64,000 bases of DNA from Planctomycetota bacterium. Its GTDB lineage: Bacteria; Planctomycetota; UBA8742; UBA2392. The stretch covers positions 3,224,001 through 3,288,000 of the forward strand of contig JADJRK010000001.1 of NCBI GenBank assembly GCA_016712285.1, given 5' to 3'. Below are positions 1-10,962 of this stretch, piece by piece. A program made the position numbers and the translations under genes. Under the pieces are notes generated by a model that was given only the letters and a program-made list of their open reading frames with translations, searched no databases and was not told the origin of the DNA. How positions within the stretch are numbered: the stretch's first letter is position 1; each line of letters begins with the position of its first letter.

Positions 1-3000
1 CTGACTACGAGTGCGGTATCGATGATCTCGATGCCGGTCATGATCGCGCTGGGCACGCCCACGCCGTCATTGGTCACGCTGCTGGAAATGGCTGAAACCC
101 GGGTGTCGAATGTTTCACCGGTTGACGGAGGTGTCGCACCGTTCATGCGGGTGACTACAAAGAATGTCTCCGTAGCACCGCCGGCGATTGCCAGGGCGGT
201 GCCGGGGGTAAACACCCGAGTACCGTTGTTGCTGGCAAAGGCGGTTGCGGCAGAACCGAACAGCGTGTCGCCGCCATCCCATGACCCGTTGCTGTTGGTG
301 TCCGTGTAAAGGGCAACCTGTGAGTACGCGTTGGAATCGTTGCCGGTACCCGAGGCCTGCAGCGTGATGCTGTTCAGGTTGAGGCTGGTGCCGGTACTGG
401 TATTGGTGAGCGTGAACTTGCCGGTCTGCGCGTCGGTGGCGTCAGTGGCCAGGCGCTGGGTGACCGTGCCGGGCTCTGCCTCAAGGTAAAGGCCCGCAGT
501 CTGGATCGCCAAGTAATAGTAGATCGATTGCAGGGTGCCGGTGAGTGTCGCGCCATTCACAGAACTGGATGAAGACACATAGAAACCCAGCGTGTTGCCC
601 ACCGCAGGTGCAGGCGAACCGCCCAGCTTCACGACTACCAGGAATGTGCGGGTCTCATTCGGGCCGAAGTCCCCGTTGCCGCCGCTGAAAGCGAAGTCGC
701 GAAAGGTTGAAGAGTTCCACACACCGGTATGCGCTTGGATCAGGGTGTCCGTGGCGGACTCCCACCCGCCGCTGGCGTTCGAGTCAGCGTAAACTGCCAC
801 GTATGTGTATGCAGTCGTGGCGCCGCTTGGGTTCGCCCAGCCATAGAGCCGCAGGAAGTTCATGCTGACGGGAAGCGGGCTGGTGTTGGTGATCGTGAAA
901 CCCTTCATCAGGAATCCATTGCCGCCGGGGCCGGTGTAAGACGCTGCGACGGCGCGCGTGTCCTGTGTTGGAAGCGCGACATTCAGTGATGCCTGGTTCA
1001 TGACGTATCCGGGCATGTACTGGGTTGGTGCGCCCGTGGGCGTGCCGCCAGTTACGGTCATCGACGAAACCCGAATCTGGAAGGTCTGCCCGCCAGTCGC
1101 GAGAGGCGAACCATTGAACTTGACCACCGCAAAGAACCGCGAGATCGCGCTGGTCGCCATGGCGTGGCTGCCACTGAAAGCCAGCGTGCCGTTGTTGGCA
1201 GGGAATGCGCCGGCGGCTGTACCGAACAGCGTATCTGCCGATTCATAAACGCCCTGAGTACCGGACGACGGGTTGTCAATGTACACGGCAACTTCGGTGT
1301 AAGCTGTCGAGTCATCGCCGGTACCGGTTGCCGACAGGCTGATGTCGGTGACCGTCACGCCGTTGCCGGCGTCGTTCTCGATGGTGAAAGTGCCGCTGGA
1401 AATGCCGCTTCCGCTGCCGGTGTTGTTTGCCCAGATCGCTTGCGGTGATCCTGGTGTGGCAATAACCAGCACGCCACCGCCGAACTGCCAGTTGGTGTTG
1501 TTGCCTGAGTTGATGCCGCCCGGCTGGGCGTAAACGGTACTGCTGGCGTTGTTGTCCTGCACGTCACAGTACTGCGCAACGACCGAGCCGTTGACCTGCA
1601 ACATCGTCTGGTTGCCCGCCGAGTCGCTGCGGAGGCGGATTTCGTTGCCCGTGCTGCCGACCAGGACCATCTGCCCGTTGATCGTCAGCGTGTCACCGGC
1701 GCCAAAGGTAATCTGGCGGCCTGCCACCGTGCACGACAGCAGGTCGAATGCATTGTCACCGGTAATGCTGGATGTGCTGGCACCGATCAGCTGGACTTCG
1801 GTGCCTGTGGCACCTACCACCGTGCCTGAGCCTGAGCTGGCGATGTTGCCTGTTATGCGGTTCGCAACGGACTGCAAGTTACAGGTGCCCTGGCTGGTGA
1901 CGCTGCCGATACCCCAGAACATGCTCGTGTTGGCGAACGTTCCGCCAAAGTTCAGCGTGCCGGAAACCACGTTGATGGTGCTGACCGCAGGGCTGGTCGG
2001 AAACGCGGCGACCGTTCCCAGGTTGCCTGTGGAGAGCACGTCGACCACTCCGCCGCCGGTCTTGCTGACCTGAAGGTTACTCAGGACCCACGCGTTGTTT
2101 GCCGTGGAAGTGCTGCTCTGCATGTTGATCACCGAGTTGTTGGACCCGGCAAAGTTCAGTGTGGAAGTGCCGGTCATCAGCATGTAGCAGCCGATGCTGG
2201 CGTTGATGCTGCCATACATGTTGATCGTGCCGCCGTTGACGAAGTAGCCCCAGCCCGAGTTGTTCGTGCCCAGGCGCAGCGCCACGGTGGTGCCCGTCGA
2301 GTAGGGCAGATACGTGTAGTCAACCGTTCCGCCGCTCATGTCAAAGCGGTGGCCCGAGTTCACTAACTCGTGCCGACCCGCAATCGTCACTGAGCCGGAC
2401 TGCACGGTGAAGTAACCCAGGCTCCACTGGTACACATCCTGCAGCAGCACAAAGCTGCCGCCGGACACCAGCAACTCGCCGCCGGTCGTGGCGCCTGCTG
2501 CGCCGGTCGTTCGGCCTGCGACGCTCAAGTTAAACCCCGAGGTGTTCAGCGTGCCGCGCTGGATGTCCAGTGGGCTGACGCCGATTGTCGAAGAGGCGGC
2601 GGTAGACGTCAGGGTCAGGGCCGTTCCGAGTGAGACGACAACGGAGCGTGAGGACTTGTTCACCAGCAAGCGGTTGATGGAAGTTGCCGAAGACCCGCCG
2701 ATCGTCGCCGATGCGGTTCCCACCATCTGGACGCTCGCGGTGCCTGGCACGAACGAGCCATTGTTGATGAAGTCGCCGCTGATCTGCACCGTGCCGGTTC
2801 CACCGTTCAACACGCCGTTGGCGTTGATTGACAGCGCGTTGCAGAAGCACGAGGCCGAGAGGGTCGGTTCGTTCGGCAGCGCAGACGTGTCCGGAATAAT
2901 CACGTTGTCCGTGGCGGTCGGTACCGCTGCCGTGCTCCAGTTTGAAGCCGTGGCCCAAGCGTTGCTGGTAGCACCGGTCCACGTTGTTTGCGCGGTGAGC

Positions 3001-3050
3001 GCCGAAGCGACCACGCAAAGTAGCGACAAGACGAAAAGGCACTGACGCAT
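1..3050 (-). CDS. Large exported modular beta-repeat protein, 3' end outside window
   Basis: The frame stays open from the ATG at 3050 to the window edge, giving at least 1016 residues. The start follows a GGAGG-type ribosome site, and the first 20 residues (MRQCLFVLSLLCVVASALTA) look like a Sec signal peptide. The first half is Gly/Ser/Thr/Asn-rich beta-solenoid-like sequence. The second half has at least three modules of about 110-130 residues, each with an acidic loop of the form D-x-N-x-N-G-x-W-x-x-x-D-T, followed by a strand ending TFF or RFF-V-V. The same modules occur in the gene at 4376-7349. A C-terminal anchor cannot be checked because the 3' end is missing. Role is unknown; I infer a surface or secreted adhesin-like protein. 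Confidence 0.8.
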   Translation of the reverse strand, partial: MRQCLFVLSLLCVVASALTAQTTWTGATSNAWATASNWSTAAVPTATDNVIIPDTSALPNEPTLSASCFCNALSINANGVLNGGTGTVQISGDFINNGSFVPGTASVQMVGTASATIGGSSATSINRLLVNKSSRSVVVSLGTALTLTSTAASSTIGVSPLDIQRGTLNTSGFNLSVAGRTTGAAGATTGGELLVSGGSFVLLQDVYQWSLGYFTVQSGSVTIAGRHELVNSGHRFDMSGGTVDYTYLPYSTGTTVALRLGTNNSGWGYFVNGGTINMYGSINASIGCYMLMTGTSTLNFAGSNNSVINMQSSTSTANNAWVLSNLQVSKTGGGVVDVLSTGNLGTVAAFPTSPAVSTINVVSGTLNFGGTFANTSMFWGIGSVTSQGTCNLQSVANRITGNIASSGSGTVVGATGTEVQLIGASTSSITGDNAFDLLSCTVAGRQITFGAGDTLTINGQMVLVGSTGNEIRLRSDSAGNQTMLQVNGSVVAQYCDVQDNNASSTVYAQPGGINSGNNTNWQFGGGVLVIATPGSPQAIWANNTGSGSGISSGTFTIENDAGNGVTVTDISLSATGTGDDSTAYTEVAVYIDNPSSGTQGVYESADTLFGTAAGAFPANNGTLAFSGSHAMATSAISRFFAVVKFNGSPLATGGQTFQIRVSSMTVTGGTPTGAPTQYMPGYVMNQASLNVALPTQDTRAVAASYTGPGGNGFLMKGFTITNTSPLPVSMNFLRLYGWANPSGATTAYTYVAVYADSNASGGWESATDTLIQAHTGVWNSSTFRDFAFSGGNGDFGPNETRTFLVVVKLGGSPAPAVGNTLGFYVSSSSSVNGATLTGTLQSIYYYLAIQTAGLYLEAEPGTVTQRLATDATDAQTGKFTLTNTSTGTSLNLNSITLQASGTGNDSNAYSQVALYTDTNSNGSWDGGDTLFGSAATAFASNNGTRVFTPGTALAIAGGATETFFVVTRMNGATPPSTGETFDTRVSAISSSVTNDGVGVPSAIMTGIEIIDTALVV

Positions 3051-3238
3051 TTGAAGCCTCCAGGGAAGTAACTAACCGGTTGCCTTAATGTTGCTGACTC
3101 ACAAGTCAGTTTAATAAATTCTGTCGTGTTCAAACTAACGCTCGAATATGGGATGGCCATGTCACCCAGTAAAGGAATTCCGATCAATTTTGTTTATCGC
3201 ATAAATTGCATCATCAGTCAGCCTAGACAAAATACCTC

Positions 3239-3267
3239 TTGACGATTATCGTTATAACATATATATT
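3239..3267 (+). promoter_or_regulatory. Sigma-70-type promoter of marR, probably leaderless
   Basis: TTGACG (3239-3244) and TATATT (3262-3267) are separated by 17 bp. Transcription would start about 7 bp after the -10 box, at or next to the ATG at 3274, so the mRNA is probably leaderless. The palindrome GTTATAAC (3251-3258) lies in the spacer and could be an operator for MarR autoregulation; that part is speculative. Confidence 0.6.
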
Positions 3268-3273
3268 CGTGGC

Positions 3274-3753
3274 ATGGCTATTGAACGTGACATCCAGCTC
3301 TCCAAGCCTTTCGCAAATAGTGGGATACGCGCTTTCCTTCTTATCATGCGCGCCGCCAGCGAGATCACCGAACTCCCGGCCCGCATCACCAGGCAGCACG
3401 GCATCACGCCAACCCAGTTCAACATCCTGCGCATACTCCGGGGCTCGCCGGCTGGCCTTTCCTGCAGCGAGATCAGCGCGCGCATGGTCGCGCGAGATTC
3501 TGATGTGACAAGACTCCTAGATCGATTGGTGCGATCGGGGCTTGCTGTGCGAATAGCGTCACATCATGACAGGCGAGTTGTGCAAGGCCAGATCACGCCA
3601 GCCGGAGAGGAACTTTGCGACCGCTTGAACCCTGTGCTCGAGGAATTGCACCGCAAACAGTTCGAGCGCTTCGGCGAACAGAACACCCAGCAGCTCATCA
3701 CGCTGCTCGAGCAACTTCGAACAGCCATCAAGGAGCCCCACGATGCCCAGTGA
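3274..3753 (+). CDS. MarR-family transcriptional regulator
   Basis: This 159-residue protein is the usual size for a MarR dimeric winged-helix repressor. The central region reads as the wHTH: LSCSEISARMVARDSDVTRLLDR (helix-turn-recognition helix, split here as LSCSEISARMVA and RDSDVTRLLDR), followed by the wing motif HHDRRVVQGQITPAGEEL. Flanking N- and C-terminal helices would form the dimer interface. It overlaps the DinB-like gene by 11 nt, so the two are probably translated together. The ligand is unknown. MarR genes next to DinB genes often answer to small-molecule or thiol stress, but that is only an inference here. Confidence 0.9.
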   Translation: MAIERDIQLSKPFANSGIRAFLLIMRAASEITELPARITRQHGITPTQFNILRILRGSPAGLSCSEISARMVARDSDVTRLLDRLVRSGLAVRIASHHDRRVVQGQITPAGEELCDRLNPVLEELHRKQFERFGEQNTQQLITLLEQLRTAIKEPHDAQ

Positions 3754-4313
3754 ACTCATGTCGGCGGTTCTGCTGCGGCTGGACGAAGCTGACGCGCGCC
3801 AGGCAACTCGTGGAACCCCTGAGCGACGAGCAAGCGAACTGGAAGCCCACGCCGAAAAGCTGGTCGGTCAACGAGTGCCTGGAGCACCTGTGCAACTCCC
3901 TGAGCAGCTATGCCGCGAAGATGCAGCCAGCAATCGAGCGCGCCAGGGCCAATGGCACGCTCGGCGACGAGCCGTTTGCCAAGGGCACCGTGATCGGGCG
4001 CTTCATCATTCGCGAATTGCGAAAACCTCCCGGCACAAGCAGGGCCCCCGCGCCCCGGGTTTTTAAGCCGGCGCGCAGTCACTATGTGAAGTCAGATCAA
4101 CTCAAAACGTTCCTGGCGCACACGCAGCGCGTGCGCGAGTTTGCGGCGCAAGCCGAGGGGTTGAAACTGGGCAGCATCAGGTTCGGGACACCGGTGAGCG
4201 CCCTGATTCGCGTAAGCTTGGCGCAAGCCTTTGAGATTCACAGCTGGCACAACCTGCGCCACGTCGCGCAGATCCAGCGCGTCATCAATCGCGAGAATTT
4301 TCCCAAGGCCTGA
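3743..4313 (+). CDS. DinB-superfamily protein with an apparent single-base frameshift
   Basis: Translation from the ATG at 3743 (AGGAG about 9 nt upstream) gives MPSELMSAVLLRLDEA. The next family-like sequence, TRARQLVEPLSDEQANWKP, is in the +1 frame. Deleting one G at about 3791 joins them as DEA-TRARQLVEPL, a normal DinB first helix. The rest (WSVNECLEHL, then HSWHNLRHVAQIQRV near the end) is a four-helix DinB/YfiT-type fold, usually a metal-dependent, thiol-linked enzyme. A GTG start at 3750 would give an intact downstream frame but with an unnatural Cys/Trp-rich N-terminus. Overlap with marR suggests an operon. Sequencing error and true mutation cannot be separated here. Confidence 0.75.
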
Positions 4314-4325
4314 CCGCAGAATGAA

Positions 4326-4354
4326 CCGGGCCGCCTTGAAGGCGGCCCGGTTTT
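4326..4354. terminator. Bidirectional terminator hairpin
   Basis: A perfect 10-bp stem (CCGGGCCGCC at 4326-4335 with GGCGGCCCGG at 4341-4350) and a 5-nt loop are followed by TTTT. It sits between the convergent DinB-like gene and the anchored repeat protein. Confidence 0.85.
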
Positions 4355-4375
4355 GATTGGTTGCTGCTGTTGTGG

Positions 4376-6376
<2,001 letters not shown>

Positions 6377-6530
6377 GGTGATGATGAAATACGTTCGCGT
6401 GGTACTTGCCGGGAACGATTGCGGCGTACCCCAGGTGAACGTGAGGTCGCCGTTGTCGCTTGGGAATGCGGTAACACCGGAGCCGACCTGTGTGTCGGAC
6501 GTGGTGCTGAACGTGCCGCTGGCGTCAGCG

Positions 6531-7349
6531 TCATACCAGAGCCTGCACGCCGGAGTAAGCGTTGGAGTCGTTGCCGGTGCCGGAAGAACGCACGGTTACC
6601 GAGTCAAGCGAAGCACCAGTCTGCGAGTTCGAAGCAACAGTAAACCGCCCAGCCAAAATCCCGTTACCGCCCGAGCCAGTGTCGTTGGCATAAACGTTCT
6701 GTGCGGTGCCAGCCGTCGCCGACACCGTCAAGCTCGGTCCGGTCTGAAAAATCAGCCTGACCTGCCAATTACCCGATGTATCGGTGGAACCAGTTGCCGT
6801 CGATGAGTTACCACCGTTTGCATACACACGTGACCGGGTGCCAACGCTTGAAACAGTAAACCCTGCCCCGGACCGGCTCGCGTATGAAAAGTCGATCAGC
6901 AGATTGTTCGTGCCGTTGTAACTGAAGTTGGTCGTGAGCGGAAACCTTGCATAGGTATAGCTCCCAGCCACGACGGTTGACGGCAGATAGTTCGACGGGC
7001 CCAGGCACGACTGAAGCGAGAAGCCGGTATGGTTGCTCGCGAAAGTCCCGGTTAGTCCGCTCGTGCTTGATGTTGTGTGGGCAACGCGCAACTCGAAAGT
7101 GTTGTACGTCGGAACCGAGCCGCCGGTGATCTGCACTTGCACTTCGGTCAACTGAGCGCCGCCAGCCAGGTTGATCTCACTGGATCCGTAGGCAACCTGG
7201 TATCGACCACTGCCATTCGTGAAGTTGAATGGCCAGCTGTTGGCGCTGGATTGTGGGATACCAAGCGTCACAGTAGTTTGAGCCAGCGCCGACGCCGCGC
7301 AAATGACAACAACTGCCACCGCCACAACAAGGCCATTATTCCTTAACAT
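6531..7349 (-). CDS. 5' part of frameshifted modular surface protein
   Basis: The ATG at 7349 has GGAG 8 nt upstream, and the protein starts with a signal peptide (VAVAVVVICAASALAQ). A 200-residue beta-rich N-terminal domain is followed by the first half of a repeat module, ending SGTGNDSNAYSGVQALV and a stop. In sister modules the same place reads SNAYSQVALYTDTNSNGSW, so the break is in the middle of a module. Removing one G (one C of the pair at 6542-6543 on the plus strand) restores V-Q-L-W-Y-D and joins this to the frame ending at 4376, for about 990 residues in all. Confidence 0.8.
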   Translation of the reverse strand: MLRNNGLVVAVAVVVICAASALAQTTVTLGIPQSSANSWPFNFTNGSGRYQVAYGSSEINLAGGAQLTEVQVQITGGSVPTYNTFELRVAHTTSSTSGLTGTFASNHTGFSLQSCLGPSNYLPSTVVAGSYTYARFPLTTNFSYNGTNNLLIDFSYASRSGAGFTVSSVGTRSRVYANGGNSSTATGSTDTSGNWQVRLIFQTGPSLTVSATAGTAQNVYANDTGSGGNGILAGRFTVASNSQTGASLDSVTVRSSGTGNDSNAYSGVQALV

Positions 7350-7907
7350 TTCGGATCTCCGTGTTGCCTTCGCTACGTGCTGTCCCCACAGACAGCCTCA
7401 CCACGCACCCTCCGGCTTGACGGATTGGGACCAAGTGCACGTGCGCACTGCGCCGCTGCAAGGTGTCCAACTCACTCAAGTGGTATGTGGTAGGCTACTC
7501 GGACGGAGAAATGTTACAAGTCGATGATGGTCATATTGTGACACGTCTGTGGCGAGTATTCTGTCGGTATGGGTGGGGATCACGTCAAAATGCACAAATA
7601 TTACAAGCGCATGGCGGCATCACTCTCGTCGAATATTTGTGAATTTCATCTCGGCTCGCGGACACCTGTGGGAGTTGCTGGCCTCGGCGCGAGCACTTCC
7701 GCACCGTGCTGCCGCTAACCATGCCATCAATCCACGACCCCACCATGAATCCAATGGCGTTGAAGGCAAGGCCGCAATTTTGCGAGACCATCAGGCTGAG
7801 ATGGCCCGAGCCTAGCCTGGCAGTCGGTGTACCGTCTGTGCTTCCGCACTTCCAAGTCCTTCTCAGCGAGGACTTTCGGCGTATAAGGGGCGCCTCGCGG
7901 AGGCTTC
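7350..7907. other. 558-nt intergenic region without a clear gene
   Basis: I find no convincing coding sequence or RNA gene between these divergent genes. A small hairpin (GCTGTC at 7379-7384, GACAGC at 7391-7396) lies in the leader of the minus-strand gene. Promoters for both flanking genes should be here, but no clear -35/-10 pair stands out. Confidence 0.5.
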
Positions 7908-8417
7908 ATGAACAAGGAACACATTCACCTTACGCTTGGCAGTGTCAAAGATGCCCAAGCCGACGCCATTGTCAGTGAGATCAACAACGACCTCATCTTC
8001 GCCGAAGAGGCCCATTGCAGCCTCGGGCCCGAAGTCGACACCGAGATCATTCGCCAGTGCCTCGCCATCGGCAAACTGGACCTGGGCGATGCCGTGGTCA
8101 CCGACGCCGGCGACCTCGATGCCCGCTGGGTGATCCACGCCGCCAGCATGAACTACGACCAGGTCAGCACCGAGGACAGTATCGTCAGCAGCCTGCGCGC
8201 GGCACTTAAGCGCGCATCCGAGATCGGTGCCCGCACGATCGCGGTGCCGCCAATCGGCATGGCCACCAGCCACATCCCGATCAAACGCGTGGCCGAGCTG
8301 CTGCTGAGCGAAGTCCTGCGCCACGACACCCGCGAAAGCACAGTAGAAGAAGTAAGCTTCTACCTGCCCGACAAAGCCATGATGCGAGTTTTCGACGAGT
8401 GCCTGAAGCAAGTCTGA
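7908..8417 (+). CDS. Macro-domain protein (predicted ADP-ribose-binding)
   Basis: This single-domain protein of 169 residues starts 6 nt after a GGAGG site. Macro landmarks appear in order: a start like GSVKDAQADAIVSEINNDL (macro families usually have GDI-DAIVNAAN), then LGDAVVTDAGDLDARWVIHA, and the loop AVPPIGMATSHIP. The usual catalytic Asn run is altered (SEINND), so it may bind ADP-ribose or a related nucleotide, or remove ADP-ribose weakly. It is followed after 82 nt by the PLP-dependent synthase on the same strand. Confidence 0.8.
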   Translation: MNKEHIHLTLGSVKDAQADAIVSEINNDLIFAEEAHCSLGPEVDTEIIRQCLAIGKLDLGDAVVTDAGDLDARWVIHAASMNYDQVSTEDSIVSSLRAALKRASEIGARTIAVPPIGMATSHIPIKRVAELLLSEVLRHDTRESTVEEVSFYLPDKAMMRVFDECLKQV

Positions 8418-8499
8418 CGAATTTGGATTGCGGATTTTGGATTCAACTGCTGCGCGTCGTTCGCGCCGATCCAGGTCCGGTGCCTGCAGCAGGTCGCCC

Positions 8500-9861
8500 A
8501 TGAACATTCTCAACTCCATTCTTGACTGCATTGGCGACACGCCGATGGTTCGGCTTTCGCGCTTCAGTGATGGCTTGCCCTTCACGCTGGTCGGCAAGCT
8601 GGATCAACTGAACCCCGGTGGCTCGGTCAAAGACCGTATCGGCATTGCCATGATCCGCGATGCCGAGGCCAAGGGGCTGCTTCAGGCCGGCGGCACCATC
8701 ACCGAGGGCACCGCGGGCAACACCGGCCTGGGCCTGGCCATTGCCGCCAACAACCTTGGCTACAAGTGCGTGTTCTGCCTGCCTGACAAGATGTCGAAAG
8801 AAAAGATCGACCTGCTGCGCGCATACGGCGCCAAGGTGATCGTGACGCCCACTGCTGTTGACAAGTCAAGCCCGCTGCACTACGCCAACGTTGCCAAGCG
8901 CATTGCCAAAGAAACGCCCGGCGGATGGTTTGCCGGGCAGTTCGAGAACCAGTCCAACCCGCTGGTGCACTACCAGTCCACGGCCAAGGAAATCTGGGAC
9001 CAGACTGACGGCAAGCTGACGCACTTCTTTGCCGGTGCCGGCACCGGCGGCACGATCAACGGAGTCGGCAAGTTCCTGAAAGAGCACAACCCCGCCATCA
9101 AGGTCGTGCTGTGCGACCCCGACGGCAGCTTCTACGGCCCGTGGTTCAAGGACCACAAGGCACAGCCGGCGCCGCGCCAGTACACCGTGGAAGGCATTGG
9201 ACTCGATTACATTCCCGGCACGATGAACTTTGACCACATCGATGATGTCGTCACCGTCAGCGACCGCGAAGCCTATCTCGCGGCCCGCAAGCTCGTGCGC
9301 CTGGAGGGCATTTTCACCGGCGGCAGCACAGGCAACAACATCGCGGGCGCGGTGAAGTGGCTGAAGGCCAACGGTGCCGGCAAAGATGCGCTGCCCGTTG
9401 CCTTTCTGTGCGACGTCGGTGACCGCTACTTGTCCAAGATGTACAGCGACGACTGGATGCGCGAAAACGGGTTTCTTGAGCGCAGCGATGTCACCGCCGG
9501 CGAGATCCTGTTGCGCCAGCGCAGCCGCAAACTGGTGACCGCCGAGCCCGCCCAATCGCTGGCCGAGGTGATGGTGCAGGTCAAGACGCTTGACCTGTCG
9601 CAGATCCCGGTGCTGGAAAATGGTGAACCCGTGGGCGCGCTGTACGACGGCCAGTTGCTCAAACTGCTGCTTGAGGGCCGCAAACTTGACCAGATCAAGG
9701 TGCGCGAAGTGATGGGCAACCCGCTGCCCGTGGTCGATGAAGAAATCACCGTGGGCGAGCTGCTCAAGAGTGTTGAACGCGAGCCCGGCGCGGCGCTGAT
9801 CCGGCGCGCGTCAGGCGAGTGGGGCATCCTGACCAAGGCCGACCTGGTCGCAGTTCTGTAG
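8500..9861 (+). CDS. PLP-dependent cystathionine beta-synthase / cysteine synthase with C-terminal CBS pair
   Basis: Start placed at the ATG at 8500 (453 residues), because the family homology begins at NILNSILDCIGDTPMVRL; a longer TTG-started reading adds only low-complexity residues. NPGGSVKDRIG carries the Schiff-base Lys at about 42; EGTAGNTGLGLAIAANNLGY is the substrate loop, and GAGTGGTINGVGKFLKE binds the cofactor phosphate. Residues from about 330 form two CBS motifs that would sense adenosyl ligands. The layout (catalytic domain plus CBS pair) matches cystathionine beta-synthase, joining serine and homocysteine in transsulfuration. Cysteine synthase activity cannot be excluded from sequence. 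Confidence 0.88.
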   Translation: MNILNSILDCIGDTPMVRLSRFSDGLPFTLVGKLDQLNPGGSVKDRIGIAMIRDAEAKGLLQAGGTITEGTAGNTGLGLAIAANNLGYKCVFCLPDKMSKEKIDLLRAYGAKVIVTPTAVDKSSPLHYANVAKRIAKETPGGWFAGQFENQSNPLVHYQSTAKEIWDQTDGKLTHFFAGAGTGGTINGVGKFLKEHNPAIKVVLCDPDGSFYGPWFKDHKAQPAPRQYTVEGIGLDYIPGTMNFDHIDDVVTVSDREAYLAARKLVRLEGIFTGGSTGNNIAGAVKWLKANGAGKDALPVAFLCDVGDRYLSKMYSDDWMRENGFLERSDVTAGEILLRQRSRKLVTAEPAQSLAEVMVQVKTLDLSQIPVLENGEPVGALYDGQLLKLLLEGRKLDQIKVREVMGNPLPVVDEEITVGELLKSVEREPGAALIRRASGEWGILTKADLVAVL

Positions 9862-9963
9862 GCCCGGCCACTATCTTCAACTGACACACGGCGCGCGGGA
9901 ATACTCGCGCGCCGAATGCTGTTCGGTCCCCACACCTCACTTTTCCAAACACGGGAGACGAAC

Positions 9964-10863
9964 ATGAAGATTGCGATTACGACTCCGACTGGCCATATCG
10001 GCGGCGGCTTGACCAAACACCTGCTGGAAAAGGGCGGCCACGAGCTGACGCTGATCTGCCGTGACCCGGCCAAACTCGCGGACCACGCCAAACGCGGTGC
10101 CAAAGTCGTGAAGGCGGACCTCGAAAACAGAGACGAGGTCATCAAGGCCACCGCAGGCGCCGAAGCCGTGTTCTTTCTGTGTCCCCCGAAGTTTGACGCG
10201 CCCGATCTGCGCGCATACCAGAACAAGGTCGGTGACAACTTCGCCGCGGCTGTCCGCGCGAACAAGCTCAAGCGCGTCGTGTTCCTCTCAAGCTTTGGCG
10301 CCCAGCACAAGTCGGGCACCGGGCCGATTGCCGGCCTGCACGATATTGAGCAGAAGTTGAACGCCGCCGCCAAAGAAGTCGGCGGCAGTGCATTGCACCT
10401 GCGGCCCGCGTCGTTCATGGAGAACTGGTTCATGAACGTCGACAGCATCAAGGCCCAGGGCGCCGTGTACGCGCCGATCCCAGCCGACGCCTCCATGCCG
10501 CAGATCGCAACACAAGACATCTCCAGGGTCGCAGCAGAAGTCATCACTGACACGAAGTGGAGCGGCACCCAGGTCCGTGAGCTGCTGGGCCCCCGCGATT
10601 ACACCTTCAAGGATAGCGTGAAGATCATCGGCGACGCGATCGGCAAACCCGTGAACTTCGTGCAGGTGCCAGGCGATGCGGCTGTGCAAACCATGACTGG
10701 CATGGGGCTCAGCAAGAATGTCGCGAGCAGCTATGTCGAGATGTACGACGGTGTGGCCAAGGGCATCGTCCGCTCTGAGCACCCTCGCAAGGCGGAAAAC
10801 ACGACACCGACAACCTTTGAGCAGTTCACCAAGTCAGCGCTGGTGCCTGCCATGAAGGGCTAG
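9964..10863 (+). CDS. NmrA-like NAD(P)-binding atypical short-chain dehydrogenase
   Basis: The ATG at 9964 follows GGAG with good spacing; an upstream in-frame ATG at 9916 has no ribosome site. The protein (299 residues) opens with a Rossmann beta-alpha-beta motif, TTPTGHIGGGLTKHLLEKG, typical of NmrA/YtfG-type proteins that bind NADP and act as quinone reductases or redox sensors. SSFGAQHKSGTG follows the fourth strand, and RPASFMENW is a family hallmark. The canonical YxxxK pair of classical SDRs is missing. A strong terminator follows, so it looks monocistronic. Confidence 0.85.
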   Translation: MKIAITTPTGHIGGGLTKHLLEKGGHELTLICRDPAKLADHAKRGAKVVKADLENRDEVIKATAGAEAVFFLCPPKFDAPDLRAYQNKVGDNFAAAVRANKLKRVVFLSSFGAQHKSGTGPIAGLHDIEQKLNAAAKEVGGSALHLRPASFMENWFMNVDSIKAQGAVYAPIPADASMPQIATQDISRVAAEVITDTKWSGTQVRELLGPRDYTFKDSVKIIGDAIGKPVNFVQVPGDAAVQTMTGMGLSKNVASSYVEMYDGVAKGIVRSEHPRKAENTTPTTFEQFTKSALVPAMKG

Positions 10864-10877
10864 CATCCGCGAAATCG

Positions 10878-10907
10878 CCCGCCCCGGGAAACCGGGGCGG
10901 GTTTTTT
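10878..10907 (+). terminator. Rho-independent terminator
   Basis: A 10-bp stem (CCCGCCCCGG / CCGGGGCGGG) is closed by a GAAA tetraloop and followed by six T. It lies 15 nt after the NmrA-like gene. Confidence 0.93.
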
Positions 10908-10962
10908 CGTTGGCGGGACGGCAAGCGCCGGCCAAGATACGTAAATCTCGAAGGACTCCCGC

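Noticed and set aside
3750..4313. Intact DinB-like gene starting at GTG 3750
   Set aside because: The reading would be open, but the first 15 residues (VNSCRRFCCGWTKL) are unlike any DinB start, while the ATG at 3743 with one base removed gives a normal one.
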